NCBI RefSeq assembly: GCF_009739465.1 | Contig: NZ_WHOM01000046.1 | Coordinates: forward strand, 1-64,000 | Source: Streptomyces apocyni | Lineage (GTDB): Bacteria > Actinomycetota > Actinomycetes > Streptomycetales > Streptomycetaceae | DNA: 64,000 nucleotides | Direction of reading: 5' to 3' | Translations under genes and position numbers: made by a program | In this document: positions 53,918 to 62,906 of the stretch, piece by piece | How positions within the stretch are numbered: position 1 is the first letter of the stretch | Layout of the letters: each line of letters begins with the position of its first letter | The notes under the pieces: generated by a model | Database searches by the model: none | What the model was told of the DNA's origin: nothing | The model's input: the letters and a program-made list of their open reading frames with translations, nothing else

Positions 53918-56407
53918 TCAGTTCAGAACCTTGGTCCGCAGTTCCGGTGCGGCCGCGATCTGGTCCTCCGTGAACCGCGCGGTCACCCACTTACCGTCCG
54001 AGAACAACTTGGTCTGGTCGGCGTAGTGCGGCGAATTCGGGTTGGCGGACTGCGAGTAGGCCATCACGGAGAACGCCTGTGGCGGCCCGTCGGCGGTGAA
54101 CCGCACGTGCTGGATGAAACTGGACCCGTACACGACGTCCGGTTTTCCGTCCACCTGGCCGGGGGTGATCACGTTCAGCACGCCCAGTTCGCTGAGCGAG
54201 CCGTGGATCGGAATCCGCTCCCCACCGCGGGTGACCTTCTGGACGTCCGACAGCGGCGCGTCCAGGGCGATGCCCGCCTTGCGCAGCGCGAGCACGGCGC
54301 GACCGAACGCGTCACGGACCTCCGAACTCCCCGAGTCCAGCGAATTGGGGGTGTGCACCGGGTCCTTGGGGTCGAAGGGCACCCGCCACGGCAGTTTGTC
54401 GACGCCCCGTCCGTTGAGCAGGAGGAACCAGTAGTTCGCGAAGAGCCAGGAGCCCCGACTGTCCGACGTATAGGCGTGGCTCTTCCAGGCAGCCAGGATC
54501 GGACACGCCTCGCGCACGTTGACCAGGGTGCCGTCCACCAGGATGAGCCCGAAGGGGGCGTTCTGGCACATCTTCACCGTGGCGTTGAGGGCGAGGTCGG
54601 CCGCCCTGCTCTTGTCGGCGAACAGCAACCGCCCCATCGTCTCCGGGGTGAAGCCCTTGCCCGGCAGGCCGTCGGTTCCGTTGATCCGGTTCCGCGCGGT
54701 CAGGATGAGTTCCTGGGTACGCAGCGATCGCGGCGCCGAGCTGTCGCCCATCACCCGGGGGAAGGACAGCGGCTGTTCGGGGTTGGCCAGCCAGGCGCTG
54801 TCGTTGGCGTTGCCCACGAAGTCGGACCGGATCAGGCGTGGCTGCTCGTGCGGGTCAAGCAGACCCGGTGCGACCGCGTTCGGGTCGTCGGGCCAGTCGC
54901 AAGCGCTGCGTTTGCCGTCGAGGATGGAGACCGGCGGCACGTTCGGCAGCGGCAGCGACTGGTAGAACAGCAGCTTGCCGGTTTCGGTGAGGCACGCTCG
55001 CGCGTGCTCGTCGGTGATGTTCGGGGTGGCCTGGATGTCCGCGTACAGGGCATTGCCCTCGCGGTCGGAGGCGACCGTGTTGAAGTACGGGATGCCCTGC
55101 GTCTTCTCCAGGATGTTCACCACATCATGGACGTCCTTGGCCTGGTCGAGGCCGAACCAGGTGTTCATCGCCCGCAGGTTGTGCATGTTCACGTCGCGTA
55201 CGGCGTGCGCGCTGACCACCCAGGGCAGCGGGTTGCCCAGTATTGAGGTGGTGATCGGCCCGTACCGGGTGGACCACAACGTTCTGGCGACCTTGGAGAG
55301 CGAGCCGTCCGGCTTGCGTACGTCGACCGAGACCCGCTGCGAGGTCATCTGTTCCCAGTCGCCGTCCACCAGGTACTTGGTGGGGTTCAGCGGATCCACC
55401 TGTACGTCGAACAGTCCGAACGGGGCCACCGTGGCGACCGTATGGCTCCAGGCGACGTTCTCGTTGTGGCCGATGTTCACCGCGGGGAATCCCAGCAGGC
55501 TGGCCCCGGCGACGTTCACCTTGCCCGGAATCGTCAGCTGGCTCTGCCACATCCGGTTCTTGCCCTGCCACGGGAAGTGCGGGTTGGCCAGCAGCATGCT
55601 GGTCCCGCCGGACACGCCCTGCGAGCCGACCGCCAACGCGTTGCTGCCCATGCTCTGTTGGCGGCTCTCGGCCAGCGCGTCACGGATCTCGGCCGCGGTC
55701 TTCGCGGAGCTCTTCGCCGGGGTCTTCGCGGGTGGGGGCGCGGGCTGCCCGGTGGCTGTGGCGGCGGACCCGGGCGGTGCGGCGGTCACCTGGCCGTCCA
55801 GCAACGCGTCGGCGCTGCCCATGATGATCTCGGCATGCGCGTGCCGGTACACGTCCAGCTCCGTGAGGGGCCGCACCCAGGCCGCACCGCGACAGGCCGG
55901 GTCGGAGATGTCGTTCACGCCCGTCTCGGCCAAGTACCGGTTGTACCCCCGCACATAGCCGCGGATGGCCTCTTTGACCTCCGGCTCCGGGCCGTCGGGG
56001 GCGGGCTTGTCGAGGAGCCGCTCCACCACCCGGTCGTCCTTGATCCGCTGGAAGTACAGGTCGCTGTTGAGATTGGTGGTGGTGTTCTGCTTCTCTCCGG
56101 GGCTCGCCTTGCCATCGGGCCCCAGGTAGCGGGACCGCTGGGCGTTGACCATCAGATAGGTGTCGGCGAGGGTGCAGATGTTGTCCTTGGCCGCCGCGTA
56201 GCCGTAACCCGTCCCCAGTCCCTCCCAGTCCGAGGCGATGATGTGCGGGATCCCGTACTCGGTGTAGCGGATCGTCGGCTTCTCCGGACCCGCTTCGGCG
56301 GCGGCCGCCCCCGTGACCGTCGACCCGGTGGCCGCCAGCGTGCTCATCACCGCCACCGCGGCCATGGCCGCCATCGGCAGCCTCGTTCGGTATCTCCTCC
56401 GTGCCAT
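53918..56407 (-). CDS. Penicillin acylase family (S45) secreted amidase
   Basis: The 829-aa precursor has a signal peptide (about residues 1-37), an alpha region, a spacer peptide and a beta subunit beginning at the N-terminal nucleophile Ser255 (MG|SNALAVG). It is closest in layout to aculeacin A acylase and acyl-homoserine-lactone acylases, which remove fatty acyl chains from lipopeptides or quorum signals. The spacer has a Pro/Ala/Lys-rich stretch (about 210-240). The ATG at 56407 starts the signal peptide; the longer upstream frame is not coding in character. Confidence 0.9.
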   Translation of the reverse strand: MARRRYRTRLPMAAMAAVAVMSTLAATGSTVTGAAAAEAGPEKPTIRYTEYGIPHIIASDWEGLGTGYGYAAAKDNICTLADTYLMVNAQRSRYLGPDGKASPGEKQNTTTNLNSDLYFQRIKDDRVVERLLDKPAPDGPEPEVKEAIRGYVRGYNRYLAETGVNDISDPACRGAAWVRPLTELDVYRHAHAEIIMGSADALLDGQVTAAPPGSAATATGQPAPPPAKTPAKSSAKTAAEIRDALAESRQQSMGSNALAVGSQGVSGGTSMLLANPHFPWQGKNRMWQSQLTIPGKVNVAGASLLGFPAVNIGHNENVAWSHTVATVAPFGLFDVQVDPLNPTKYLVDGDWEQMTSQRVSVDVRKPDGSLSKVARTLWSTRYGPITTSILGNPLPWVVSAHAVRDVNMHNLRAMNTWFGLDQAKDVHDVVNILEKTQGIPYFNTVASDREGNALYADIQATPNITDEHARACLTETGKLLFYQSLPLPNVPPVSILDGKRSACDWPDDPNAVAPGLLDPHEQPRLIRSDFVGNANDSAWLANPEQPLSFPRVMGDSSAPRSLRTQELILTARNRINGTDGLPGKGFTPETMGRLLFADKSRAADLALNATVKMCQNAPFGLILVDGTLVNVREACPILAAWKSHAYTSDSRGSWLFANYWFLLLNGRGVDKLPWRVPFDPKDPVHTPNSLDSGSSEVRDAFGRAVLALRKAGIALDAPLSDVQKVTRGGERIPIHGSLSELGVLNVITPGQVDGKPDVVYGSSFIQHVRFTADGPPQAFSVMAYSQSANPNSPHYADQTKLFSDGKWVTARFTEDQIAAAPELRTKVLN

Positions 56408-56703
56408 CGCCGTCCTTCCCCTGTCGAGTGGGCCGTCGTCTGAACACGGCCACGCTAAGGAGGAGCGATGAAATCTCGATGACCGGGCGAAGAGCCCTCC
56501 ACGGCGCGCGCCGGGAGGCCGCCCCGGCCCTACCTCACGGACCCGCGGGGCGTCATTCCGCGAGCTTCCGGATGGTGCGCCGCGCCGCGCCCCGGATACG
56601 TTCCGCAGCGTCACCCGGCGACGGACACCGCGAACCGCCGCGGACTGCCGCGAACCGCCAACGACACCGCATCGACGGCATATCGACGACACGAGGAGTT
56701 CCG

Positions 56704-57630
56704 ATGAGCGGAAAGGGTCTGCTCCGGACGCTCGCCGTGATGACGGGTCTGCTGCTCGTCACGGCCTGCGCCGCCGCTGACCGGCCATCCGAGGACGAGG
56801 ACACCGGCGGTCGGCTGCGCACCGGACTGAGCGACGCCGAGCGCGCGCTGCTCAGCGAGGCGGAGCAGCGGTTGATCACCAACTGCATGCGGGACAAGGG
56901 CTTCCAGTACGGGCTCGACCCCGACGCGCCGCGCACGGAAGCACCCGAACGCCGGTTTGGCCTGGACGACGTCGCCTGGGCCCGCCGACACGGCTACGGC
57001 TTGGCGGACGCGGCCCGTTCCGGCGACCGAGGCGGGAAGGCCGCCGCCGAGAACAGCCCCCAGACACGCTACCTGGCCTCCCTCCCGTCCCGGCGCAAGG
57101 CCGAGTTCGACCGTGCCCTCAACGGCACCGACCGCGCCGCGATCGTCGTCCCCGCGCCCGGCCGCGGCCAGATCTTCACCAGCGCCGACGGCTGCCAGGC
57201 TGACGCCCGCGGACGGCTCTACGGCGACCTGCGCAAGTGGACCGAGGCCAAGGCGACCGTGGTGAACCTGGCGTACGTCACCTTCGACGACGTGGTGGCG
57301 GAACCGCGGTACACCCGGGCACTGACCGACTGGCGCGCCTGCATGAAGACACGCGGGCTGGCCTATCCGAGCTCGTCGGAGGCCATCAGCGCCGTGGCGA
57401 AGGAGAACCGGTCCCGCACCGCCGAGGACGCGCGGAAGCACGAGGTGACCGTCGCGGTCGCCGACGCGGAGTGCAATCGCGAGGCCGGGCTGGCCAGGAC
57501 GGGTGCCCGCCTGCAACGGGAGCACGTCCGGGACGCCGCGCGCCACGAGTTCGCGCGCCAGACCCGCTACTACACCCAGGCGGTCACCACCGCGCTCACC
57601 CGAGCCCGCTCCCTCGTGGGCTCCGACTGA
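56704..57630 (+). CDS. Hypothetical secreted lipoprotein
   Basis: The 308-aa protein has a lipoprotein signal (LLLVTAC lipobox near residue 22) and a charged, mostly helical mature part with further cysteines (NCMRDKGF, ADGCQAD, WRACMKTRGL, ECNREA) that could form disulphides. The pattern recalls the Streptomyces lipoproteins of unknown role found beside peptidoglycan or lantibiotic genes. GAGGAG precedes the ATG by 6 nt. Confidence 0.75.
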   Translation: MSGKGLLRTLAVMTGLLLVTACAAADRPSEDEDTGGRLRTGLSDAERALLSEAEQRLITNCMRDKGFQYGLDPDAPRTEAPERRFGLDDVAWARRHGYGLADAARSGDRGGKAAAENSPQTRYLASLPSRRKAEFDRALNGTDRAAIVVPAPGRGQIFTSADGCQADARGRLYGDLRKWTEAKATVVNLAYVTFDDVVAEPRYTRALTDWRACMKTRGLAYPSSSEAISAVAKENRSRTAEDARKHEVTVAVADAECNREAGLARTGARLQREHVRDAARHEFARQTRYYTQAVTTALTRARSLVGSD

Positions 57631-57671
57631 CCCCGCGCCAGTCAACCCGGCGCGGCCCCCGGCAGAAGCCG

Positions 57672-57714
57672 GAGAACCCACCAAGAGAACCCCCACCAAG
57701 AGAACCCCCACCAA
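57672..57714 (+). repeat. 15-bp tandem repeat in the leader of the I36-type gene
   Basis: GAGAACCCCCACCAA is repeated exactly at 57685-57699 and 57700-57714, with a 13-bp shorter copy at 57672-57684. The next unit turns into the ribosome site GAGGAG (57715-57720). Confidence 0.85.
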
Positions 57715-57726
57715 GAGGAGAACACC

Positions 57727-58146
57727 ATGCGGACCACCAAGCGTGCCCTGCTGGGGCTGGCCCTGGCCACCTTCCTGGTTCCGATCGCCGCCACGACCGC
57801 CCAGGCCGGGGGCACGTCCCCCACCTACACCCAGTGGAACCCGGGCAACTGCCTGGCTGGGAACCTGTGCGTCTACAAGGACATCAACTACGGACAGGGC
57901 GGGGCCGGTATCGCTATGTTCAAGTACGACAACCCCGTCTGGTCGGACACCCGGAACGCGTACATCGCCCAGGAGGACTCGTCCTGGTTCAACAACGGCA
58001 CCGGCACCTCGTTCAGCTCCGTCATGGTCTACTCGGACTACGGCTACACGGGGAACGCCTTCTGCCTGGACAAGGGCTGGGGCAACACCTGGGACCGCGT
58101 GGCGAACGACCAGGGTGAATCCAACCGCTGGGTGAACGGCTGCTGA
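57727..58146 (+). CDS. Secreted peptidase inhibitor family I36-like protein
   Basis: The 139-aa protein has a signal peptide (residues 1-27) and a mature beta-gamma-crystallin-like region with four cysteines (GNCLAGNLCVYKDINYGQGG, FCLDKGWG). This matches the I36 (SMI-type metalloprotease inhibitor) family widespread in Streptomyces; inhibition is inferred. GAGGAG lies 6 nt before the ATG. It closes the secretome locus. Confidence 0.85.
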   Translation: MRTTKRALLGLALATFLVPIAATTAQAGGTSPTYTQWNPGNCLAGNLCVYKDINYGQGGAGIAMFKYDNPVWSDTRNAYIAQEDSSWFNNGTGTSFSSVMVYSDYGYTGNAFCLDKGWGNTWDRVANDQGESNRWVNGC

Positions 58147-58211
58147 CCCGCCCCGCGGCGCCAAGCCCGTTCCATGGATTTCCAGGTAGTCACTCCGTAT
58201 AACCTGGCGAA

Positions 58212-58337
58212 ATGCTGACAGAAGTCACCGCGACCCGCTACGTCACACCACTACGTGAGGGCGGATCGCTGCCCGGGATCGTCGAGGCCGACGACCTGGG
58301 CACGTACGTCATGAAGGTGTCTACGTGGTGGCGCTGA
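58212..58337 (+). pseudogene. Truncated HipA-like kinase N-terminus
   Basis: The 41-residue frame starts MLTEVTATRYVTPLREGGSL and continues LVEADDLGTYVMK-like sequence, which I recognise as the start of the actinobacterial HipA-family kinase. After YVMK it diverges and stops at once, where the normal protein continues for over 200 residues. The kinase body is missing. It lies 400 bp from an intact VapBC pair. Confidence 0.65.
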
Positions 58338-58743
58338 CCTGCATCGATGCGGCTGTAATCACCACGTTCGTGCTGCGTTACGCGGTCGATTCTCCCCACG
58401 CGCTCCCCAGGACCGTCGATACTCCCCAGATCCTCCCCAGAAGCGCCGTTGCGGCGGGCCGTGGTGGCACGGGACGTCATCAGCGCCCCTGTCAGACGGG
58501 CACAAAGCGAGGACCGTCAACCGGATTTCCTTCACGAACCTGCGGGAAGCCGCGCACTCACGCGCCTCGACGCGAGTGTGGTGAAGGCTTGGCGGCGCAA
58601 CGCTCGGCCCGCCAAGGCGCCGGTGGGCCAAGGATCCGCGCGAAGGTTCCGCTGGGTGTTTCGCCGGTCGATCAGGCCGCGGTGCGATACAACCGCTGCC
58701 CCACACACATACATCAGGCTGGTACATACGCTAGCCTCGGTAC
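58338..58743. other. Intergenic region (406 bp), no gene seen
   Basis: This stretch follows the HipA remnant and shows several CTCCCCA repeats (58395-58440) but no supported coding sequence. Two copies of GGTACAT (58721-58727 and 58739-58745) flank the presumed start of the antitoxin gene and could be half-sites for its product. Confidence 0.5.
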
Positions 58744-59004
58744 ATGTCCATGAAGCGAACCAACGTCTACGCCGACCCCGAGGACCTCGCCATCATCAAG
58801 GAGGCGGCCAAGCGGCGCGGCATCAGCGAGGCCGAGATCATCCGGCAGGGCATCCACCTCGCGGCCATGGCCAACCGTGTCTGGGACGAACCTCTCTTCT
58901 CACGCACTTTCGAGGGGGCCGGCCGTACCCCCAGTAAGCGCGAGGTCCGTGACACCGTGGCCGACGCCGTACGCCGTGGGACCGAGTCCGGAACCGCCGC
59001 GTGA
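58744..59004 (+). CDS. vapB: Ribbon-helix-helix antitoxin (CopG/VapB-like)
   Basis: The 86-aa protein begins with a ribbon-helix-helix (MSMKRTNVYADPEDLAIIKEAAKRRGISEAEIIRQGI), which binds DNA as a dimer. Its C-terminal tail (WDEPLFSRTF...) should wrap the toxin. The mRNA is probably leaderless, as no ribosome site precedes the ATG. Its stop overlaps the start of the PIN-domain toxin by 4 bp, the usual antitoxin-first order. Confidence 0.85.
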   Translation: MSMKRTNVYADPEDLAIIKEAAKRRGISEAEIIRQGIHLAAMANRVWDEPLFSRTFEGAGRTPSKREVRDTVADAVRRGTESGTAA

Positions 59005-59444
59005 TCATCGTCGTCGCGGACACGTCGGGACTCCTCGCGGCCCTCGACTCCACCCACCCCGAGCACCAGGCGTCCAATGAAGCGATCATGGCCGCCGGCC
59101 TGCTGGTGATGTCGCCTCTGCTGCTCGCGGAGATCGATCACGTGGCCACTCGGGAACTCGGTCGTGAAGCCGCGCTCAGCGCGGTCGATGACATTCGGAA
59201 CTGGATGCGTCGCGGTCGAGTCACCGTTCCTGAGATCACGGAGGATCACTTGGGGGTCGCCCAGTCCGTGCGTGCTCGCTACCGGGACCTCGACCTGGAT
59301 CTGGCAGACGCCGTGAACGTTGCCCTCGCTGCCGACTACGACACCGACGCCGTCCTCACTCTCGACCGCCGCGACTTCCGCGCGGTGCGCCCGCTGGGCC
59401 GCCACAAGGCGTTCCGGGTTCTCCCGGACGATCTTCCCCTCTGA
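59001..59444 (+). CDS. vapC: PIN-domain toxin (VapC-like)
   Basis: The 147-aa protein has the PIN RNase fold with the acidic residues of the active site: Asp in VADTSG (residue 7), Glu in LLAEIDH, Asp in LDLADAVN and Asp in LTLDRRDF. VapC toxins cut tRNA or rRNA when the antitoxin is degraded. GTG start overlapping the antitoxin stop. The pair appears intact within an otherwise decayed stretch. Confidence 0.88.
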   Translation: MIIVVADTSGLLAALDSTHPEHQASNEAIMAAGLLVMSPLLLAEIDHVATRELGREAALSAVDDIRNWMRRGRVTVPEITEDHLGVAQSVRARYRDLDLDLADAVNVALAADYDTDAVLTLDRRDFRAVRPLGRHKAFRVLPDDLPL

Positions 59445-60001
59445 AGTCGGCGGCGCGTGTCTGAGTCGTCGTCTTCGCCAGCCCTGACGCTCATTTGACG
59501 CTCTGGGTGCCAGCGTGACGGGTGACGAGCCGAGAAGACGGCTCTGACCTGGTGTTTTCTGGGGCCCGTTCAGGCCGACACCTTTCCGATGACGTCGCAC
59601 GTGGAGTGCGTGGCGATCCTGGAGCCTGCGCAAAGAGCGTTTGACCTGCGGTCCGTGGATTGGGTGGGCTGCTCGACCTGTTTCCCGCCGTTCAACGGGT
59701 TGTGCGGCAGGCGGTCCGCCGTAGCCGACCTGACCTGCGGTTCTGTCGCAGCAAAGCGACCTGGCGAACGGTGACCGCTCTGTATGTCTCAGGTTCTTGC
59801 CGCTCATATGACGCTCGAGTTCTGGGAGGGCTGCGCCGGGTGCTGCGAGTCGGCGAGGCGTTCGTCGATACCGTGCGGCACACCGCGACGCCCCTACCGC
59901 CCGGGCACCGGACGCGGTGACGACATCTGGGAGGTCGGCGGCTTGCCGAAGCGGTCGCCGCTCTGGAGTTGTCGGTGTCCCCGTGGCGTGTTGTCGTGCG
60001 A
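59445..60001. other. Non-coding/decayed region with imperfect 19-bp direct repeats
   Basis: TGACGCTCATTTGACGCTC (59485-59503) recurs as TGCCGCTCATATGACGCTC (59798-59816), 17 of 19 identical, about 313 bp apart. No intact gene lies between. Such repeats could be remains of attachment sites or of an insertion. Frame usage is irregular through this stretch. Confidence 0.5.
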
Positions 60002-60450
60002 CGGCGATGGGTCGTGGCGCCTGGGCATCGACTGTCGGACGCCGTGATCGCCGACATCCTGCGGCCGTTCCTGTCTCTGTGCCTGCCGGTGGAGGGCATC
60101 CGCGCCGTACCGGCCCAGCTCGCCGACGGCCTGCCCGACGGCGTCCTGCGCCTCGGTACGCGCGTCGCGGAGGTCACCGACGCCGGAGTGCCGCTCAGGG
60201 ACGGGAGTGAGGTGCCGACCCCCGGTCGTCGTGGTGGCGACGGATCAGGCGACCGCCGTCGGCCTGCTGCCGGACCGTGCCGGACGCCCGCACCGTCACC
60301 ACCTACTACCACGCCACCGACAGAACACCGGTGGCCGAACCGACCCTGACGGTGGACAGCACCGGAGCGATCCTGAACACCCGCGTCCTCGGCGAGGCCG
60401 CTCCCACCTACGCGCCCCCCGGCACCGGACTGATCTCGACACAGGCTTCG
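60002..60450 (+). pseudogene. Frameshifted FAD-dependent oxidoreductase fragment
   Basis: Three consecutive plus-strand frames give parts of one protein: DAVIADILRPFL to RDGSEV (to about 60218), PVVVVATDQATAVGLLPDR (about 60220-60276), and ARTVTTYYHATDRTPVAEP to APPGTGLIST (about 60277-60449). The order fits the C-terminal half of an actinobacterial phytoene-desaturase/amine-oxidase-like flavoprotein. Two frameshifts, one in a run of C, interrupt it, and the N-terminal FAD-binding part is missing. It is a dead gene. Confidence 0.75.
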
Positions 60451-60634
60451 CGGATCGCCCCGTGGTGGGCATCGCCCCGCCGCTGTCCGAGGGCGGCGAC
60501 CCGCGTCAGGTAGCCGACGCCGGCGCTCTGGGAGCCCGCCACGCTGGGGTGCGGCGGGCGAAGGAGGGCAGCCCTTAGCACAGCTCTCGATTGGTCCAGC
60601 CTGCCGTGCGGAGGTTCGTACGGGTTCCCTCGGT

Positions 60635-60973
60635 CTAACTGCTTAAACCTGCGGGAGGGCGCCGCGGTTGATGCCGACTGGGTTCAGCCGGGGATGCCGC
60701 GGAGGTCTTGCCGTAGGTGCGTTCGATGCGGACGCGTGCGCCGCGGCCGTGAACGACGACTTGGGCAGGTTTGTGGTCCTCGGCCTGGTGCCGGGCGGTC
60801 AGGGAGGCGAGGAGGTCGCCGCAGGCGCCCAGGCTCATCACGAGGGAGAACACCTGGGCGGGCCAGTGCAGTTCGCGGATGAGGTTTGTTTCCGTAGAGA
60901 CCGTGTCACCCGCAGGTCGTGTCGCTTGGGGTACGGCTGAGTCGCTGACGCGTGTCGCGCTACGACGGAACAT
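60635..60973 (-). CDS. Hypothetical protein (doubtful)
   Basis: The 112-aa frame has G/C-rich third positions in its middle part (LIRELHWPAQVFSLVMSLGACGDLL, VVVHGRGARVRIERTYGK), which looks protein-like. The two ends look random. GGAG lies about 12 nt before the ATG. It may be a small gene or a remnant of a larger one; no family is recognised. Confidence 0.35.
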   Translation of the reverse strand: MFRRSATRVSDSAVPQATRPAGDTVSTETNLIRELHWPAQVFSLVMSLGACGDLLASLTARHQAEDHKPAQVVVHGRGARVRIERTYGKTSAASPAEPSRHQPRRPPAGLSS

Positions 60974-61503
60974 CGTGTCCGATTCTCCGCCACGGGCATG
61001 GCGGACATCACGTCTCGCCGAACTCGGCGGCCGAGGAGAAGGCTATCGGGGAAGCGCCCAGGCAGTTGAGTTCGGCACTGCTTACCGACGCGGTGATTGG
61101 TATCGGGAGGGTGCGGCACGTGTCGCGGATGCGGCAGCGGCTTGACCTGCTTCGCCGCCAACGCAGCCTCAGTCCCCTCGGCCACAGCCGGACCGATCCT
61201 ACGACCCCAACCCCCCTATCAAGTCAAGGAGTTATTGATCGACAGCTCCCAGGCTCTCAGCCCGTGCTGCCCTTACCGCCCCAGTTGCGAACGCACAGGG
61301 CCCGACACCAAGTCGGGCCCGAGAACAAGTTAGACCCGGTTTCCCCATGTCCATGGGCCGGGTCCGATCGTCGAGTGTCGCACAGCCTTGCGTCGTCATC
61401 ACCGGATGCGATGAGACGTGGCAAGGGTTGCGATGTATTGCTGTTCCTCGCGCAGCGGCACGCGGAGACTTGAGACGTCCGGGAGCCGGGCTCTCTGCGA
61501 GGT
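60974..61503. other. Intergenic region (530 bp) with a 9-bp hairpin
   Basis: GGGCCCGAC (61298-61306) pairs perfectly with GTCGGGCCC (61312-61320) around ACCAA, a terminator-like hairpin without a T run. No gene is supported. It is the space in which the promoter of the sensor kinase operon must lie. Confidence 0.5.
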
Positions 61504-62904
61504 GTGATGAAGATCGAGCGGCAAGAAGTGGTCTGGGCGACAGCGCTCCGCGCGCTGGACGCCCAGCACCGCACCACCACTTGGCTGAGGATGGCGTGCG
61601 TCGCCACGCTGTGGATGGTCGCGCTCCGCTGTGACCCGCAGGATCAGGGGCAGGTCTTTCTCCAGTTGCTTCCGGTGACAGCGGGCAGTGTCCTGTCCCA
61701 TGTGCATGCCCGGCCGGCCTTGCTCGACCACCTGGCGTCGTTGCCTGCCCTGGACCGGGTGACCGCCCACCTGGAGGGCACGCGCGGCCGGGCCACAGTC
61801 GACCTGCCGGGGGTACTCGAGGGCGGTGGCATCCTCGTTGCCAGCACCCTCTACGGAGGTTGGTGGGCCGTCACCGGCTTCTCGCCCCAGGAACTGATCA
61901 TCGCTCTCGTCGCGGTGACCGTTTTCACGTGGTCCGTCTTCCTGAACGTCGTCCTCGACCCGGGCTACTACGCGCCGTACAAGGAGATCACCTTCGGCAT
62001 CGAGCAAAGCGCCGGCCCTCCCTCGCCCGTCCTGAACTGGCTACGGCACGCGGTTCCCCCGGGCGTCGCTCTGCTGGTGGCTCTGATGTTCCTGCCCGCC
62101 TGGACGCCATCTCTGGCAGCGGTCCCCTTCGCCGTCCGCGTCGTGCTCGTGCTGAGCATCCTCTCCCTGCGCCTAGCCTGGCTCGGCTTCGACCAGGTTC
62201 TGGCCGCCTCGGCCGAAACAGTCGCCGATGCCGAACAGGCCGCACGGGTCCAGGAGGCGGGAGAACTCCACAGCGTCGGCAAGAACGCCGTCGGCAGCAT
62301 CCTCAACGCTCTGGAGAGCCCTCACTACAAGCACAACGAGGTGCGCTCACTCCTGCGCAACACCCTCGTCGAGCTAGAAGAAACCATCCGCACTTCCCGC
62401 GGTACCGCATTGGTCCCCTTGGGTGCTTCATCGCCCCTGGGGGAACTCTGGGACGCGGCGGTGGCCATCCTTCCCCTGGAATGGCGCCTGCGGTGCACAC
62501 TGAACCCCGAAGCCCACTCCCTGATCCTGGGAGACGCAGACCGGCAGCTCGTGCGGCGCGTCATCTCCGATCTCGTGACCAACGCGCTCAAAGCAGGCGC
62601 AAGGCAGGTCGCCTGCACTGTTCGCTACCGCCACGACGACCCCAGCACGATAAAGGTGGAAGTCCTCGTCCACGACGACGGCCGCGGCATGCCTTCTGAC
62701 GTCCTCGACAACGCCACGACCAGCCTGTCCGTTATGGCCAAGGAGCTACGTCGCTACGGCGGAGACCTCACCTTCACCACCCCCGGCCAGGACGGCGCCG
62801 GGACCCTGGTCCGCGCATGCTGGCGATCCGCCACCCCCGCTCCCTCTGTTCCCGTTCCACGATCAGGCGACGCCCCCGTAGCCGCGCTGCAGAAAGAGAG
62901 TTAG
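61504..62904 (+). CDS. Membrane sensor histidine kinase, atypical
   Basis: The 466-aa protein has about five hydrophobic segments in its first 226 residues (at about 22-41, 103-126, 130-150, 178-196, 200-224). A dimerisation helix follows with a candidate phospho-His256 in GELHSVG, then an HATPase domain with N-box (LVTNALKAG), G1 (DDGRGM) and G2 (GAGTLV). It should autophosphorylate and pass phosphate to the response regulator, whose gene begins 2 bp after its stop. The start may be GTG 61504 or ATG 61507. No periplasmic sensor domain is obvious, so it may sense within the membrane. Confidence 0.82.
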   Translation: MMKIERQEVVWATALRALDAQHRTTTWLRMACVATLWMVALRCDPQDQGQVFLQLLPVTAGSVLSHVHARPALLDHLASLPALDRVTAHLEGTRGRATVDLPGVLEGGGILVASTLYGGWWAVTGFSPQELIIALVAVTVFTWSVFLNVVLDPGYYAPYKEITFGIEQSAGPPSPVLNWLRHAVPPGVALLVALMFLPAWTPSLAAVPFAVRVVLVLSILSLRLAWLGFDQVLAASAETVADAEQAARVQEAGELHSVGKNAVGSILNALESPHYKHNEVRSLLRNTLVELEETIRTSRGTALVPLGASSPLGELWDAAVAILPLEWRLRCTLNPEAHSLILGDADRQLVRRVISDLVTNALKAGARQVACTVRYRHDDPSTIKVEVLVHDDGRGMPSDVLDNATTSLSVMAKELRRYGGDLTFTTPGQDGAGTLVRACWRSATPAPSVPVPRSGDAPVAALQKES

Positions 62905-62906
62905 AG

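Noticed and set aside
58449..58737. Forward frame overlapping the antitoxin upstream region
   Set aside because: Composition is random, and it runs through the presumed antitoxin promoter.
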